The notes under the pieces were generated by a model, which saw only the letters and a list, made by a program, of their open reading frames with translations, was not told the origin of the DNA and did not search any database. Below, piece after piece: positions 48,869-60,109 of a stretch of 64,000 nucleotides of DNA (its first letter is position 1; every line of letters starts with the position of its first letter). A program made the position numbers and the translations under genes. The stretch is from Sipunculus nudus (Eukaryota; Annelida; Sipuncula; Golfingiida; Sipunculidae), in NCBI GenBank assembly GCA_026874595.1, contig CM049306.1:17629019-17693018 (forward strand), in the 5' to 3' direction.

Positions 48869-49441
48869 CTAGTATACAAAATCAGCACCATCCTAAATAA
48901 AAGTATGAAATACAACAAATACAATCACCTAGAATTCAATATTAAAAATCATTGGAGACACAAAATACATAAAAATACTAAATGTAAATTTGGGTCACAT
49001 CAGTAGCAGATTCTTAATTATTGCTGGCCTAAAGTAATAACAATCAAATCTTAAGACACTACTAGGTTAAAACAAATAAAGCATTTAACAAGAACAAATT
49101 GAACAATTTATATGAATAATTTACACTCCTTTTACTGACATTAATACAAATAAACAAATAACATATCAGAAAGATCTGGAAATACTTGTATGTAACTTAA
49201 AAAAGTCCACTTCAAGTGGCTTGCTCTTACTGGACACCTAGAATAACTTATTTTTTTCAAAATGTTAAAATGGTGACATTTTTTTTAGACAGGTTGTTAG
49301 ACAGCACACAGCTGTAGGTTTGAAATGATAAACTGTTCATGAGATCTAATATAAAGATAAAACTACAGATTTTTTAAATAAAGAATTTTAAGCCATGGTG
49401 ACAAATTAAGGCTACATAAATAATAATTTAAGTTTCCTTAC
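48869..49441 (-). other. SPIN90 intron 1
   Basis: An intron of 573 bases between the donor GTAAGGAAAC at the end of exon 1 and the acceptor TACTAG before exon 2. AT-rich; no other feature. Confidence 0.8.
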
Positions 49442-49609
49442 ATTATCCTTTGACAGGTAGTTACACGGGACATATCCCACTTCTCCGAAGCCATTCTGAA
49501 CAAGCCACCAGTAATCATTGGAGGAGTCAAGGACAGTAAACTGGTCATTTGCTGAGAAGTTTAAGGCGTGTGCATCGGAATCTTTGAAGTCATACAATGC
49601 CCGGTACAT
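49442..49609 (-). CDS. NCKIPSD: NCKIPSD/SPIN90-like gene, coding exon 1 (SH3 domain)
   Basis: The minus-strand ATG at 49609-49607 opens with MYRALYDF. It shows the SH3 marks in order: ALYDF (residues 4-8), DYWW (32-35), GYVPCNYL (45-52). The 56 codons end at AAT before the donor GTAAGG (phase 0). An SH3 domain at the very N-terminus starting MYRALY is the SPIN90 arrangement (human MYRALYAF ... WWL ... GYVPPAYL). The SH3 domain of SPIN90 binds proline-rich partners in actin regulation. The promoter was not located. The 5' UTR may extend toward 49680. Confidence 0.9.
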
Positions 49610-49686
49610 GTTGCAATGACTGCATGGGTTGGTCTACTTCAGCTGAGTGTTTCTGAGCTGTATCTCTCTACAGTGGAAATGTATAC

Positions 49687-49708
49687 AAATATATATATAT
49701 ATATATAA
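49687..49708. repeat. (AT)n microsatellite
   Basis: Short alternating AT tract just upstream of SPIN90 exon 1. Confidence 0.9.
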
Positions 49709-50041
49709 AATATACTAAGGTGTGTGATGAATCTAAATCACTACCATCGGTTTCACCTCATCGGTTCATCAGGTGACTGCGGTTCAACTAATTGCAATAT
49801 TGGTTTTTATTGTTTCATTTTTGAACGGTTGGGTGCCCTTGGTCCATGGCGACAGGTGGAAACAATTTGAGGTTTCACTATCACCTGGTCTATAATCAAA
49901 CAGTAAAACTCATTCATGACCTCTTCACATCAGTGCAACTTGTATTTGGCAGAGAAACTAGCAATCATAAGCTCAAAACAAAAGAACCTATTCAACAAAC
50001 TTTTGGAAATGGTTTCCACCTGTTGCAAACCAAAATAATTT

Positions 50042-50046
<5 letters not shown>

Positions 50047-50107
<61 letters not shown>
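50047..50107. repeat. (AT)n tract at the left edge of a TIR element
   Basis: Alternating AT up to the element start at 50108. The matching tract at 51220 continues on the other side, so the element inserted into one microsatellite. Confidence 0.92.
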
Positions 50108-50110
<3 letters not shown>

Positions 50111-51219
50111 TCAAGCCCGCTTATTGTCATGTCGGTGGTGCATGCATAAATTATGATAATAACCGGGATGTGATATTATGCGGGCTTAAACATCAATGTC
50201 CTTTTAAGTAATAGAAGAAGCGTTATGTCTAAAATGATATTAAATATATAGTCAATAAAAAAAGAAACAGGAACGTTTATATATTTATTGTACAACGGCA
50301 TATCAAATTACGTTTATGCACACCTGACAATTTATTTCCTGTAAATTTTGTGTTGCATGCCGCAATAACTGACAAAAATCTGACTTGCCAACAGAAAATG
50401 ATGTAGCGTCTGCATGGGTCGTGAGGTTATACGTCTGGAAATATGCAAGCGGCACAGTTAAAACGTTATGAAGTCAAACTATTTTACTAGATATAATTCT
50501 TTCCCCGACAATTGCACCTTATTTTCTCGATATCTTAATGACCCAAACTTCCCTGATCGTCTTTATGATAGGTCTGTTCAGGGATCGGGCATCGTCATGC
50601 CCTTGTCAACTTTCTGAAGTTTCGCCGCGATTGAGGTTTTGGACCGGGTATCTTCTCCAGTGCTTAACAAAACCTCCAGATTTCCGTAGACCATTCAAGG
50701 GGATTTCCAGTCGTAAGCAACATTTAGAGCTCGTGCTTCATATCATCTCAGCGAAATGTCACTGAAGTGTAAATCGCGACCTTTCAAAGGCCAGGAGTTC
50801 ATTATGTATGATATGTGATCGAAAACATCGTCCTTGTAAACGTACGAAGAAACGCAATGATTTGGATTACCTTGTTATTATAAGATGTTAATAAGCTAAG
50901 TGACGGGGTATACCCGCATGCATCACTCCACTTGCCTGCCACACACAGGTGGGAGATGCAATCGTTTGATACGCCTGACCAATCACAGGCACTTGGCCTC
51001 GTTGATCACCGTCTCGGCGTTTGATGTGATATTAACTGCGAACTGGTATCACTGCTGAAGGTTCAAAGCATGACAATAAAAGGGATTATGACAATATTCC
51101 ATGATATTAAACGGTCAGATTTACCATTGTCTATATAGGAAATGGTTTGGGATTTCAGATTTATGTGACAATAAACGGGATTTTCTATTTACCGATATGA
51201 CATAAAGTGGGCTCGTCTG
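50108..51219. mobile_element. TA-flanked TIR element (Tc1/mariner/pogo-like, non-autonomous)
   Basis: The left end CAGTCAAGCCCGCTTATTGT and the right end (reverse complement CAGACGAGCCCACTTTATGT) pair over about 27 bases, continuing into CATGTCGGT/CATATCGGT. TA flanks both sides inside (AT)n DNA. Termini starting CAG at a TA target suggest the Tc1/mariner group, pogo/Tigger side. No transposase frame is seen; the longest frame (50538-50765) is unrecognised. Inner phrases near the right end (GACAATAAAAGGGATTATGAC and GACAATAAACGGGATTTT) echo the terminal repeat. Confidence 0.8.
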
Positions 51220-51254
51220 TATATATATATATATATATATACATACATACATAA

Positions 51255-51289
<35 letters not shown>
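51220..51289. repeat. (AT)n with ACAT interruptions
   Basis: Right-hand continuation of the microsatellite that hosts the TIR element. Confidence 0.9.
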
Positions 51290-51294
<5 letters not shown>

Positions 51295-52139
51295 TTATGT
51301 ATATGCTCTGGGATTATTCGGCTTAGAAGACAACTTTTATTCTTTTTATAGGGAAAACTTTTTTTGCTATGCTTAAATAAGTGAAGCAGGGATTTTGGAA
51401 AACAATGAAGGGGGGAGGGGGAGGAGAGTTTTCAGAGGAAAATTTGCAGAAATAAGGTCTGTCAAAAGGGCTGGATAATCCCTCCACTTGCACTCTTTAA
51501 CTTTATGATATAATGTATTGAAAAGTACTAAAATTAATTAAATAATTTAAAACATGTATGATTTGTTTGCTCCCCAAAATAAACTTTCCTTTTCATGTGT
51601 GACATAGGCATCCACTAAATTACATATATGACCATAATCAATGCTTGCCATGAAGTGATTTGTGGAAAATGCTGAAAATACTTAGAAAGATTTAGATTAT
51701 ATCCCAGTAATCTAACCAACTAATTGTTTCATGTGAAGTATTTACATTTGCTTTATTCATTACAACCTCAGGAATGTAATTTTATAAACTGCACATTTGT
51801 ACAGAACTTGCTATGCTAGAGTCAATTAAAAATGTGCAACATCAAGGGCGTCCAATGGAGTACTAGTCATCAGAAATCTTAATGTTGCCTACCTCTATTC
51901 TCCAAATCTTAGAAACTAATATCACAGTATATGTCATCCCTGTTAAATTAAACAAGATAACTCTGTTTACATTTGTTAAAATATATATTAACATATTTTA
52001 TCTCTTATTCTTAAAAATGATGTAATTTTTATAGTAACTTATTTCCTTTTCTTTAAGGCAGAGAGAGATAATGCACAGTATGCTAAATTTCAGATTTGTC
52101 TATCCTTGCGTTTAAAAAGATACCTTGTTGACTGAAGTC
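51290..52139. other. AT-rich DNA 5' of SPIN90, no gene seen
   Basis: Nothing recognised. Confidence 0.45.
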
Positions 52140-52222
52140 TGGCCAGAAGGAAGGCAGATCAACCAGAAAAGGATGATCACTATACCTTGGATGACTTACA
52201 CTTATAGTTAGCTGAGCTTAAA
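52140..52222 (-). repeat. Right-end remnant of a family A element
   Basis: ACTATACC, GGATGACTTA, ATAGTTAGCTGAGCTTAAAA: a decayed copy of the family A terminal hairpin. Confidence 0.55.
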
Positions 52223-52612
52223 AAAAAAGAGGGGAAAATATTCTTAAAACAGAAGTAATTAAAAAAAAAAAGGCCAACATGGGGATGCAAACCCTGTGCA
52301 AAAGATCCTGTTAAAAGTCAGTACCATGGTATGTTAATTAAGCCTGTGTTTTTCCTGGGAACTCTAAAACTGAAAATATTTTTAAAAACACCCTGGACAT
52401 CATGGTATTGCTGTCCTTGGCTATAAACATAAAGAACAACAACCATGCTGCCCTCCCCCCCCCCCCCCCCCACCCCTTAATGCACATTGGTGAATTTAGG
52501 AAAATAGCACGTGGAGTGATGTCATTGTCCTCTGTGACGTCATGACTCACACTCCAAAGATGGCCTTATCCTCACATGCTATGTCCTGGTGTAAACATAA
52601 TACATGTACTAT

Positions 52613-55600
52613 AACAAGGCCTACAGGCCTAATGCAAACCTGTGCAATGAGATTACACCAGGTATAATGCTTCAATGCTGGACCATTACTTTTCAAGAAC
52701 AGGTGGCGCCACCTGCCAAAAAATTCCAGAAAGCTATCCAAGATGTATAAACCTGCAGAATTTTAGGCTGATAAGTCAAACCGATACTGAGATATGGGTA
52801 ATTTTAGCCCACGGCAGAAAAACAGACGGACCCTGTGCAAAAATGGTGGCAGGTGGCACCACCAATTTTGTGTATGATTAAGAGTTATGTGAGATCTACA
52901 CATATGCAAAATTTCAGGGGGATATATCAAACCAGTCCTGAGGTATAAGCCTGAATGTCTGCAGCATATACATAAATGTAGGTGGCGCCACCTGCCACAA
53001 AATCCAGAAAGCTATCCAAGATGTATAAACCTTCATTAGGCTGATATGTCAAACCACTGCCTATTATGAGTGATTATATCCCACGGCAAACAAACAGACA
53101 GACGCTGTGCAAAAATGATTGCAGGTGGCGCCACCACTTTTGAGTATGATAAAGAGCTATGTGAGATCTATAAACATGCAAAATTTTTGCCCAATCGGTC
53201 AAATGGTTCCTGAGATATGAGCTTGGATGTCTGCAGCATAAATTTGAATGTAGGTGGCGCCACCTGTAAAAAAATCAAGAAAGCTGTCAAGGATGTATAA
53301 ACCTGCAAAATATCAGGTGGATAAGTCAAACCACTGCCAAGATATGAGTGATTTTATCCCAAGGCAGATGAACAGATAGACGCTGTGCAAAAATGGTTGC
53401 ATGTGGCACCACCAGTTTGGGTATGATAAAGAGCTATGAGAGATCTAAACACATGCAAAATTTTGACCCAACTGGTCAAACGGTTCCCGAGAAATGAGAT
53501 TGGATGTCTGCAGCTTAAACGTGAATGTAGGTGGCACCATCTGTCATAAAATCTAGAAAGCTGTCCAGGATGTAAACACATGCAAAATTTCAGATGGATA
53601 AGTCCAACCAATGCAGAGATATGAGTGATTTTATCCCAAGGCAGATGAACAGATGAACGCTGTGCAAAAATGGTTGCAGGTGGCGCCACCATTTTTAGTG
53701 TATGTTATAAAGCTTTCCAAGGACTACATTTGTGCAAAATCTTTAGCCTTATTGGTCAAACGGTTCCTGAGATATGTGGGTTTATGTGTGGAAACAGACG
53801 CACAAATGGATGCTGGGCACAGAGGAAAGGTCAGAGGTCAATGAAAAATGAGGGCGCACTAGTTCACATGTGACTGATAATAATTCTGAATTTTAAAAAA
53901 TTCTGCCCAGTGGTTATAAAGAAGTTCTCCGGAAACCTATGCGGCGATGGCGGCAGCGTCAGCGTCTGACTGAAATCATAGTATCTGCAAAACTCTGTTT
54001 TGGCGGATACAATGATTGTAGCTGGCACCACCAGTCTTATATACAACGAAGAGATATATAAATATGCCCAATGTCAGACCGATATGTCAAACCCCTCCTG
54101 TGAAATAAGCAGGGACATACACTGTGCAAAAATTATTGTAGGTGGCGCCACCAGCCTTGTACACTATAAAGCTACCCGATATGTATAAACATGCCAAATT
54201 TTAGGCTGATGTATCAAATTCCTCTGTAGAAATAAGCAGGCGAATACACTGCAAAAGTCAATGTAGGTGGCACCACCTGTCTTATAAGAATACCAACATG
54301 TCTTATGAGAATACCATCAAAGACACATAGACAGGTCAAAATATCAGTCCAATAAATCAAACTTCCCAAGAGTTTGATGCACTGGGCTGACAAGGCTTAG
54401 GTGAGTAAGGCAGTTGCCCCCGAGTGACCTGTGACAAATTGCTGCCTCAAGCTACTGCACTGAGTGAACTCTTGACCTGCACCTGGCTAGACTGAGTGAA
54501 CTTTTGACCTGTACCTGGCTGCACTGAGTGAACTCTTGACCTGTTGCATAATCTGACAAAGTTGGCAGTGAGCCAAAGCTATAAATAGAATGCAGCTACT
54601 GCACTGAGTAAAATCTTGACCTATACCTGGCTGCAGTTCTTCCAATCCTGGCACTGTGCCAAAATTATTTATAGAGCTGACATCATCTTGGCTAATGGCC
54701 AACATCAAGGCACTGGCAATCTGCCAATGGTAAACCAAGTGCTGCCATCTGTACACAAAAGTGGTCCCTACTTGAAATAACTTTGAAATTTATTTTTCCA
54801 ATACAAAATGCTTTTCAGCTGACTTTTTATAAAAAAGAAATCAGGAATATATGTAAAATTATTACGGATGCATACGGAATGCAAAATTAAAATACAGATA
54901 TATCTCACTGATGGCAAATTCTTGAATTAAGTTGAGTAGGGATACCAATCATTTATAATCCACATTCAGTTGTCTTTATATAGCCACAGAGAGCTGAATA
55001 TCCTTGTTTGTAACATTGCCTGGTATGATGAATAACTTAAATCATAAATTTAAAATTTTTAAAAGCTTTTAAAAAAAACTTTCTTGTCAATATTAACTAA
55101 AGATAACCTGAAATCTAAATGTCTAGTGGAATGATGTAATAGATGCTGATAAACTGGTGCCAGGCTAGATGTAACAGCATAACACAGCTAACATATAAGA
55201 TAAAATGACTCAATTCAATCTCCATAATTCAGCCAAAAATCATTCATGTGGAACCATTAATGATAATTATTATAAGAATTATGGTAGGGATTATTCTTGT
55301 AAAATATTTAACAAACTGGCTTCAGTGGCATCAGTCGAAAAATGTTTTGCAGGTTTATAACTCATATAGGAAGATACAGCAAACTGGCTAAGTTCAGCTT
55401 CCCGTAACTCAGCCAAAAAGCACTGAACCAAAACCATTTGAACAAACTTGAATTATCAACATCTGAGGATAATTAATGTGCAAGATTTAAGAATTTGGCC
55501 CAGTGGTTTTTGAGAAGAAGATCTTTGTAGCCACTGAGCTAAAATGGGCAGTTATGGCATATGATTAAATTCCAAAAGTCACTGAAAAGAGACTATTTGA

Positions 55601-56239
55601 ACAAACTTCAGAAAGCACTACCCTAGGATCATTTCTGTGCTATATTAAACATTTTGGCCATATGGTTTCAGAGAAGAAGTTTTTTGTAGCCCTCAGTGTG
55701 ATACAGGCACTGTCAACCCTGTACAAAAAAGGCCGATGCAGGTGGCGCACCAATACCTCAATTTCAAAAATGACCTACGTGACCAACATTGGCATAAAAT
55801 ATGGTGATGATAGCTCCAGCCATTTCTGAGATTTAAATTTTAATATGCTTTTTTGAACAGTTAACAAAGTTCAACCTCCTGTAACTCAGCCAAAAATCTC
55901 CGAACTGGAACCATTCGAACAAACTTGAGAAAGATTGTTCCAGGGATCATTTCTGTAAAATATTGGACAAATTGGCTGGACAGTTTCGGAGAAGAAGATT
56001 TTTAAAAGCTTTTCTAGCTTTTTCCCTATAAAATCTAAAAAAAAAAAAGTTAGAAAAAAAGTAAACAAAATCCGATTTAGTTTTTTGGATGACTGATTAT
56101 TTGCAAAAAATTTGGTGATGCTAGCTCCTGCCGTTTTTGAGATAGCTATGGTTAACGTACAGATGACGCACGCCGCAGGACGCACGACACATGACGTACG
56201 AGGCCGCACCATCGCATAAGCTCACAGGTTCGCTAAAAA
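52613..56239 (-). mobile_element. Family D element (copy D3), the longest copy
   Basis: The left end is AACAAGGCCTACAGGCCTAA then GCAAACCTGTG. The right end is CTCACAGGTTCGCTAAAAAC. It begins with seven or more monomers of about 140 bases, with exact GGTGGCGCCACC at 52702, 52981, 53124, 53263 and 53679, plus changed sites near 52851, 53402 and 53530. A family B-type hairpin end follows at about 53979-54009, then one more exact site at 54141. Next come CTGCACTGAGTGAACTCTTG repeats (54450-54620) and unique DNA shared with D1. The right part (54780-56239) aligns with 9160-10630. Confidence 0.82.
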
Positions 56240-58013
56240 CACATAAAACACTCACTTAGGGGTCATTAACACTTGGATTTACACCAAATTTGAACTTGTT
56301 TGACATTTGCACACAACCAACCTATATGGTAAATTTCAATTACATCGATTTGATAAGATATGGGGCAGACATGTACATACACACAAAATGAAGTGAAAGC
56401 AATAACTGTTCACTTCGCACATGGCTTGGTCCAGGAGACTAGCAAATGAACAGACTTAAAGGGACATAATCAGGAGTAATATTATGCCCATTCTTTCACA
56501 CTATCAGTTAAGTTTTGCTTTATACAAAAGTTTTTCCAGCAAAACCATCCCACCACAGTCTTAGTTCCTCCCATATGGCTTTTTAATGCATTTTTATGCG
56601 TCTGTGTTGGTAAAAATGTGTCTGTTTACCATAACAAGGCCGGTTGACCACAGGTCCAATTATGAGGAGCACGCATTGTTTCAGCCAGCAGAAACATGTA
56701 TTACATTTTTGGGCCAAGTCAGTCAGGGCATCTCCTCATTAATTGACATGTGATGTGTCTCTGCGCTGCAAACAGCCCCATGCACCATGTTTATGTTGAC
56801 ACCTGCTATTGCGCCGGGTAAATTGTTTTTAACACTCATTTACTGGAGTAAGCAAATAGTTTCATGGCAATATTTTAGAAGGTTACAGATTTATTTTAAA
56901 TAAAGGGAAGAAGATATTTGTCGTGTCAACTCAACATGCTTTATATGTGACTGGGCCTTTTTAAATTTTATATACACCCGTAACATTTCAAAATATAAAA
57001 GTAAAATACAATATGAATATGCATGACAATATTTTCATTCAAAAGACACTATCTGTTACAAGGTTGATCACTATCATTATAGTATCAATGTCAATGTTGC
57101 CCATTGTTGGTCAGCCCAGTGTCTACACCAGTGTGAAGACACCTTTAATGAATTTCTAAAAAGAAATGTGGGCAGAAACTGTGAGGATATTTAGAGGTTA
57201 ATGTATTACTGTATCACATAACTTATTACCAGCGCCAGTGGTATGTTTGTGTCTGGCACTGATTGTCTGCCTCCGTAAGGATCAAATGTAAACAAACCAC
57301 TGCCCCGTCCGTGATGCTGGCACCAGCTGTAGTTACTAAAATGGTCACCAGATGGCAGTACGAACCTTTGTGTCACGTAATTTGTCAGTCTTTGGAGTTT
57401 ATCCCAGGCTATTCATATCGGCCTGAAATTTTAACAAGAAATTATTATGTAACAGATAATCAGGAGAATATATTTCAAAACATGCTGGAAGCATCACTTT
57501 GACATTATATTTAAAACACTTCGAGAAAAATGTCCAGCCAGCCCAGATGTTTCCTAACCGATTTATTTCAACAAACAATAAATAATATATATCCATTTTG
57601 ATTTCATTTTTAAATCCATTGCCATTCAGTAAGTTTATACAAACATGTTTTATATTTTAGTATTAGGGTCTCAATATCGTCTAAAATCATAAAATGTCGT
57701 TTTTTCGGAAAATTTGTGAACTTAAAAGTCATTAATTAATTTATTATGCCACGTGGTAATAAAGTAGTGTTCGTCACAATATAGTGACGGTTCATTATTA
57801 CGAATAAGTAGCATTTTTTATCTGACTTATCTAATCAGTCCCACATTAGATGTGAGCAAACCCTCATGTCCATAGAGTACACATTCTTCAATTCTTGTCT
57901 GCTAAGAAAAAGGAACAACAAGATTTATCGGTTTTGGGCCCTTCAGTTTTAATTATGTCTTCAAGTTAAGGGCTTGAGCTAGTAGGCCAAATTTATTTAC
58001 ACTGTTACGGGGT
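56240..58013. other. Non-coding DNA, no accepted gene
   Basis: A frame at 57263-57502 has no recognised domain. Nothing else stands out. Confidence 0.4.
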
Positions 58014-58156
58014 GACATAAAAACGGACCGAACTGTCTCACTTGGAGCTTGCTTTGCTAGCGAAGCGATAGGTACGCCGGACTTGTGCACCACCGACATG
58101 GGTTTGAATCCGGGATCGGCCCAATGTTTTCCCCTGAGCAATTTGTCTTCGTAACA
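58014..58156 (+). mobile_element. tRNA-like short element with inverted ends (copy 3)
   Basis: Same body as copies 1 and 2 (TAGCGAAGCGATAGGTACGC, then GGTTTGAATCCGGGATC). Ends GTTACGGGG and CGTAACA. The five bases ACACT flank both sides (58009-58013 and 58157-58161), a likely target duplication that fixes the borders. Confidence 0.75.
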
Positions 58157-58891
58157 ACACTTAATTACAGCAACCCAGGGTAGCAAACCAGGTGACTAAA
58201 TTACTATTGATATTACCGAGATCATAAGATCTACTTAATTCCTTCAGAGATTTACACGTATAGCTATAGACATGACAGTTGGCATTATAAAAAACAACTT
58301 TAAAAAAATATAAATGATTATAAGAATAATCCAAGACAGAGTAATCCAAGACTGACTCGGGGATCCGAGGAAGAATCTAAACCGATAAAGTAGTACACAC
58401 GGCATCTTCGTCTACCGCCCTGCGGGTGGAAATCTAACGAACTTTCGGAAATTGAAATTTTAATTTAATATTAAATTAAAGTTTCTATAAATTTCAAGTA
58501 TAGGAAGCGGCCGGGGCGGCTTGATGAGCTCAAACTAGTTAATAAACCAAGACGGAGGTGCAAAAATCAGATGACAGTATGGATTCATGCTATAAACTCT
58601 CACTTCTATTGCATTTCTGTAAATCAACTAGGACTAATTACTCTTCCAAAACAGAGTTTGGTAATTTACTCAAAACACTATCTTAGGTCAGTAACACTAT
58701 ATCTTTCATAATTTTCATCAATCATCATAAGGAATAAAGGTTTTACTCATCAGTTTAAAAACATGGCATGTAAAACACATATATTTCTCTTTTTATTATA
58801 TCTTATTTCCACAGGTTATTTTTAACAAATAATCATTTGTTAATTTGTCAACTTTTTTTAAAAGGTAAAATTAAAGAGGGACAGATTTTAT
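58157..58891. other. Non-coding DNA, no gene seen
   Basis: A GC-rich patch with GGAAGCGGCCGGGGCGGCTT lies near 58504, unexplained. Confidence 0.4.
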
Positions 58892-59055
58892 ATATATATT
58901 AGTGGTGTGCCGATTGGTCGATAAAATCGATGCTAGTTTTTTTTCTTTCGAAACGATTAAATCGATTGCATTTTTTAATAATCGATTAAAAACGATAATT
59001 TATGTTCTAGGACTGCAGGGAGTACTCGAGTACTTGTGTCCGGGTAAAACTTACC

Positions 59056-59090
59056 GAGTACTCGAGTCCAAAATTTTGACTCGAGTACTC
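59056..59090. repeat. Perfect 13-bp inverted repeat GAGTACTCGAGTC
   Basis: Arms 59056-59068 and 59078-59090 with a nine-base AT loop. A second related motif (GAGTACTCGAGTACTTGTG) lies just left. Such arrays occur at the ends of some animal DNA transposons; this may be a remnant. Confidence 0.8.
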
Positions 59091-59212
59091 GTGTATGTAC
59101 ATATGCATATCTTAATTTTATTGCATATTTACGGGCAGTCTGTAGGCCTATTTTTTCATTATTGTAGCCTGGCATATAGCCTGGAATTGAACCGAAGTTG
59201 ACTGGAAAATTA

Positions 59213-60109
59213 ACCCTTGGATAGCTTTATAACAAACATAAAAATGGTGGCGCCTGCTGCAACAATTTTGCACAGAATCCATCTGTTCATCTGCCTTGGA
59301 ATAAAATCACTCATATCTCTGCAGTGAATGGAATTATCCACCTGACATTTTGCATGTGTATTCATCCTGGATAGCTTTCTTGATTTTATGACAGGTGGCG
59401 CTACCTACAATCACGTTCAGGCTGTAGATATCCAGGCTTATATCTCGGGACTGGTTTGACGTATCCTCCTGAAATTTTGCATGTGCATAGATCTCACATA
59501 GCTCTTAATCATATTTAAAACTGGTGGTGCCATCTGCAACCATTTTTGCACAGCGTCCGTCTGTTTATCTGCCGTGGGACAAAATCACTCCTATCTCGGC
59601 AGTGGTTTGACTTATCTGCCTAAAATTTTGCATTTATATACATCTTGGATAGCTTTCTCGATTTTGTGGCAGGTGGCGCCACATACATTCACGTTCAGGC
59701 TGCAGATATCCCGGCTTATATCTCTGGACTGGTTTGACGTATCCTCCTTGAATTTTGCATGTGTATAGATCTCACATAGCTCTTAATCATATGTTAAACT
59801 GATGGTGCCATCTGCAACCATTTTTACACAGCCTCCGTCTGTTTGTCTGCCGTCGGACAAAAGTACTCATATCTCGGCAGTGGTTTGACTTGTCTGCCTA
59901 ACATTTTGCATGTATACACATCTTGGATAGCTTTCTCGATTTTGTGGCAGGTGGCGCCACCTACATACACATTTCGGCTGCAGACGTCCATGCTAATATG
60001 CAACACACCACTTTCTATTTCCCCTTGCCACTCAATCAATGCCTAACTTCACCCGTCCCACTGGTTTCGGTTGCTACACGTAGACGCTTGTCGACTACCC
60101 GAATTCTAG
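59213..60109 (+). mobile_element. Family B element, 5'-truncated (copy B3), nested in the hAT-like element
   Basis: The right end has the family B hairpin GTAGACGCTTGTCGACTAC and ends TTCTAG followed by TT. The core has one exact GGTGGCGCCACC (59950) and near copies at about 59394 and 59671. Core phrases (TCTCGGCAGTGGTTTGAC, TTTTGTGGCAGG) match copy B2. The hairpin start is missing; the left limit is where core text begins. Confidence 0.7.

Larger units (their letters stand above)
8679..59961. repeat. Dispersed palindrome GGTGGCGCCACC, about 20 exact sites
   Basis: Exact sites by hand count start at 8679, 8828, 18190, 18339, 18470, 18619, 19292, 19629, 26828, 32968, 33382, 33717, 34043, 52702, 52981, 53124, 53263, 53679, 54141 and 59950. 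Many one-base variants (often GGTGGCACCACC, a CpG decay product) occur in the same arrays. All lie in family A, B, C or D tandem cores, whose other sequence differs. The centre is GGCGCC. Confidence 0.9.

Noticed and set aside
52702..54152. Regularly spaced palindromic repeats resembling a CRISPR array
   Set aside because: Spacing is about 140 bp and the DNA between sites is itself repeated, with no unique spacers. The context is animal transposon DNA.
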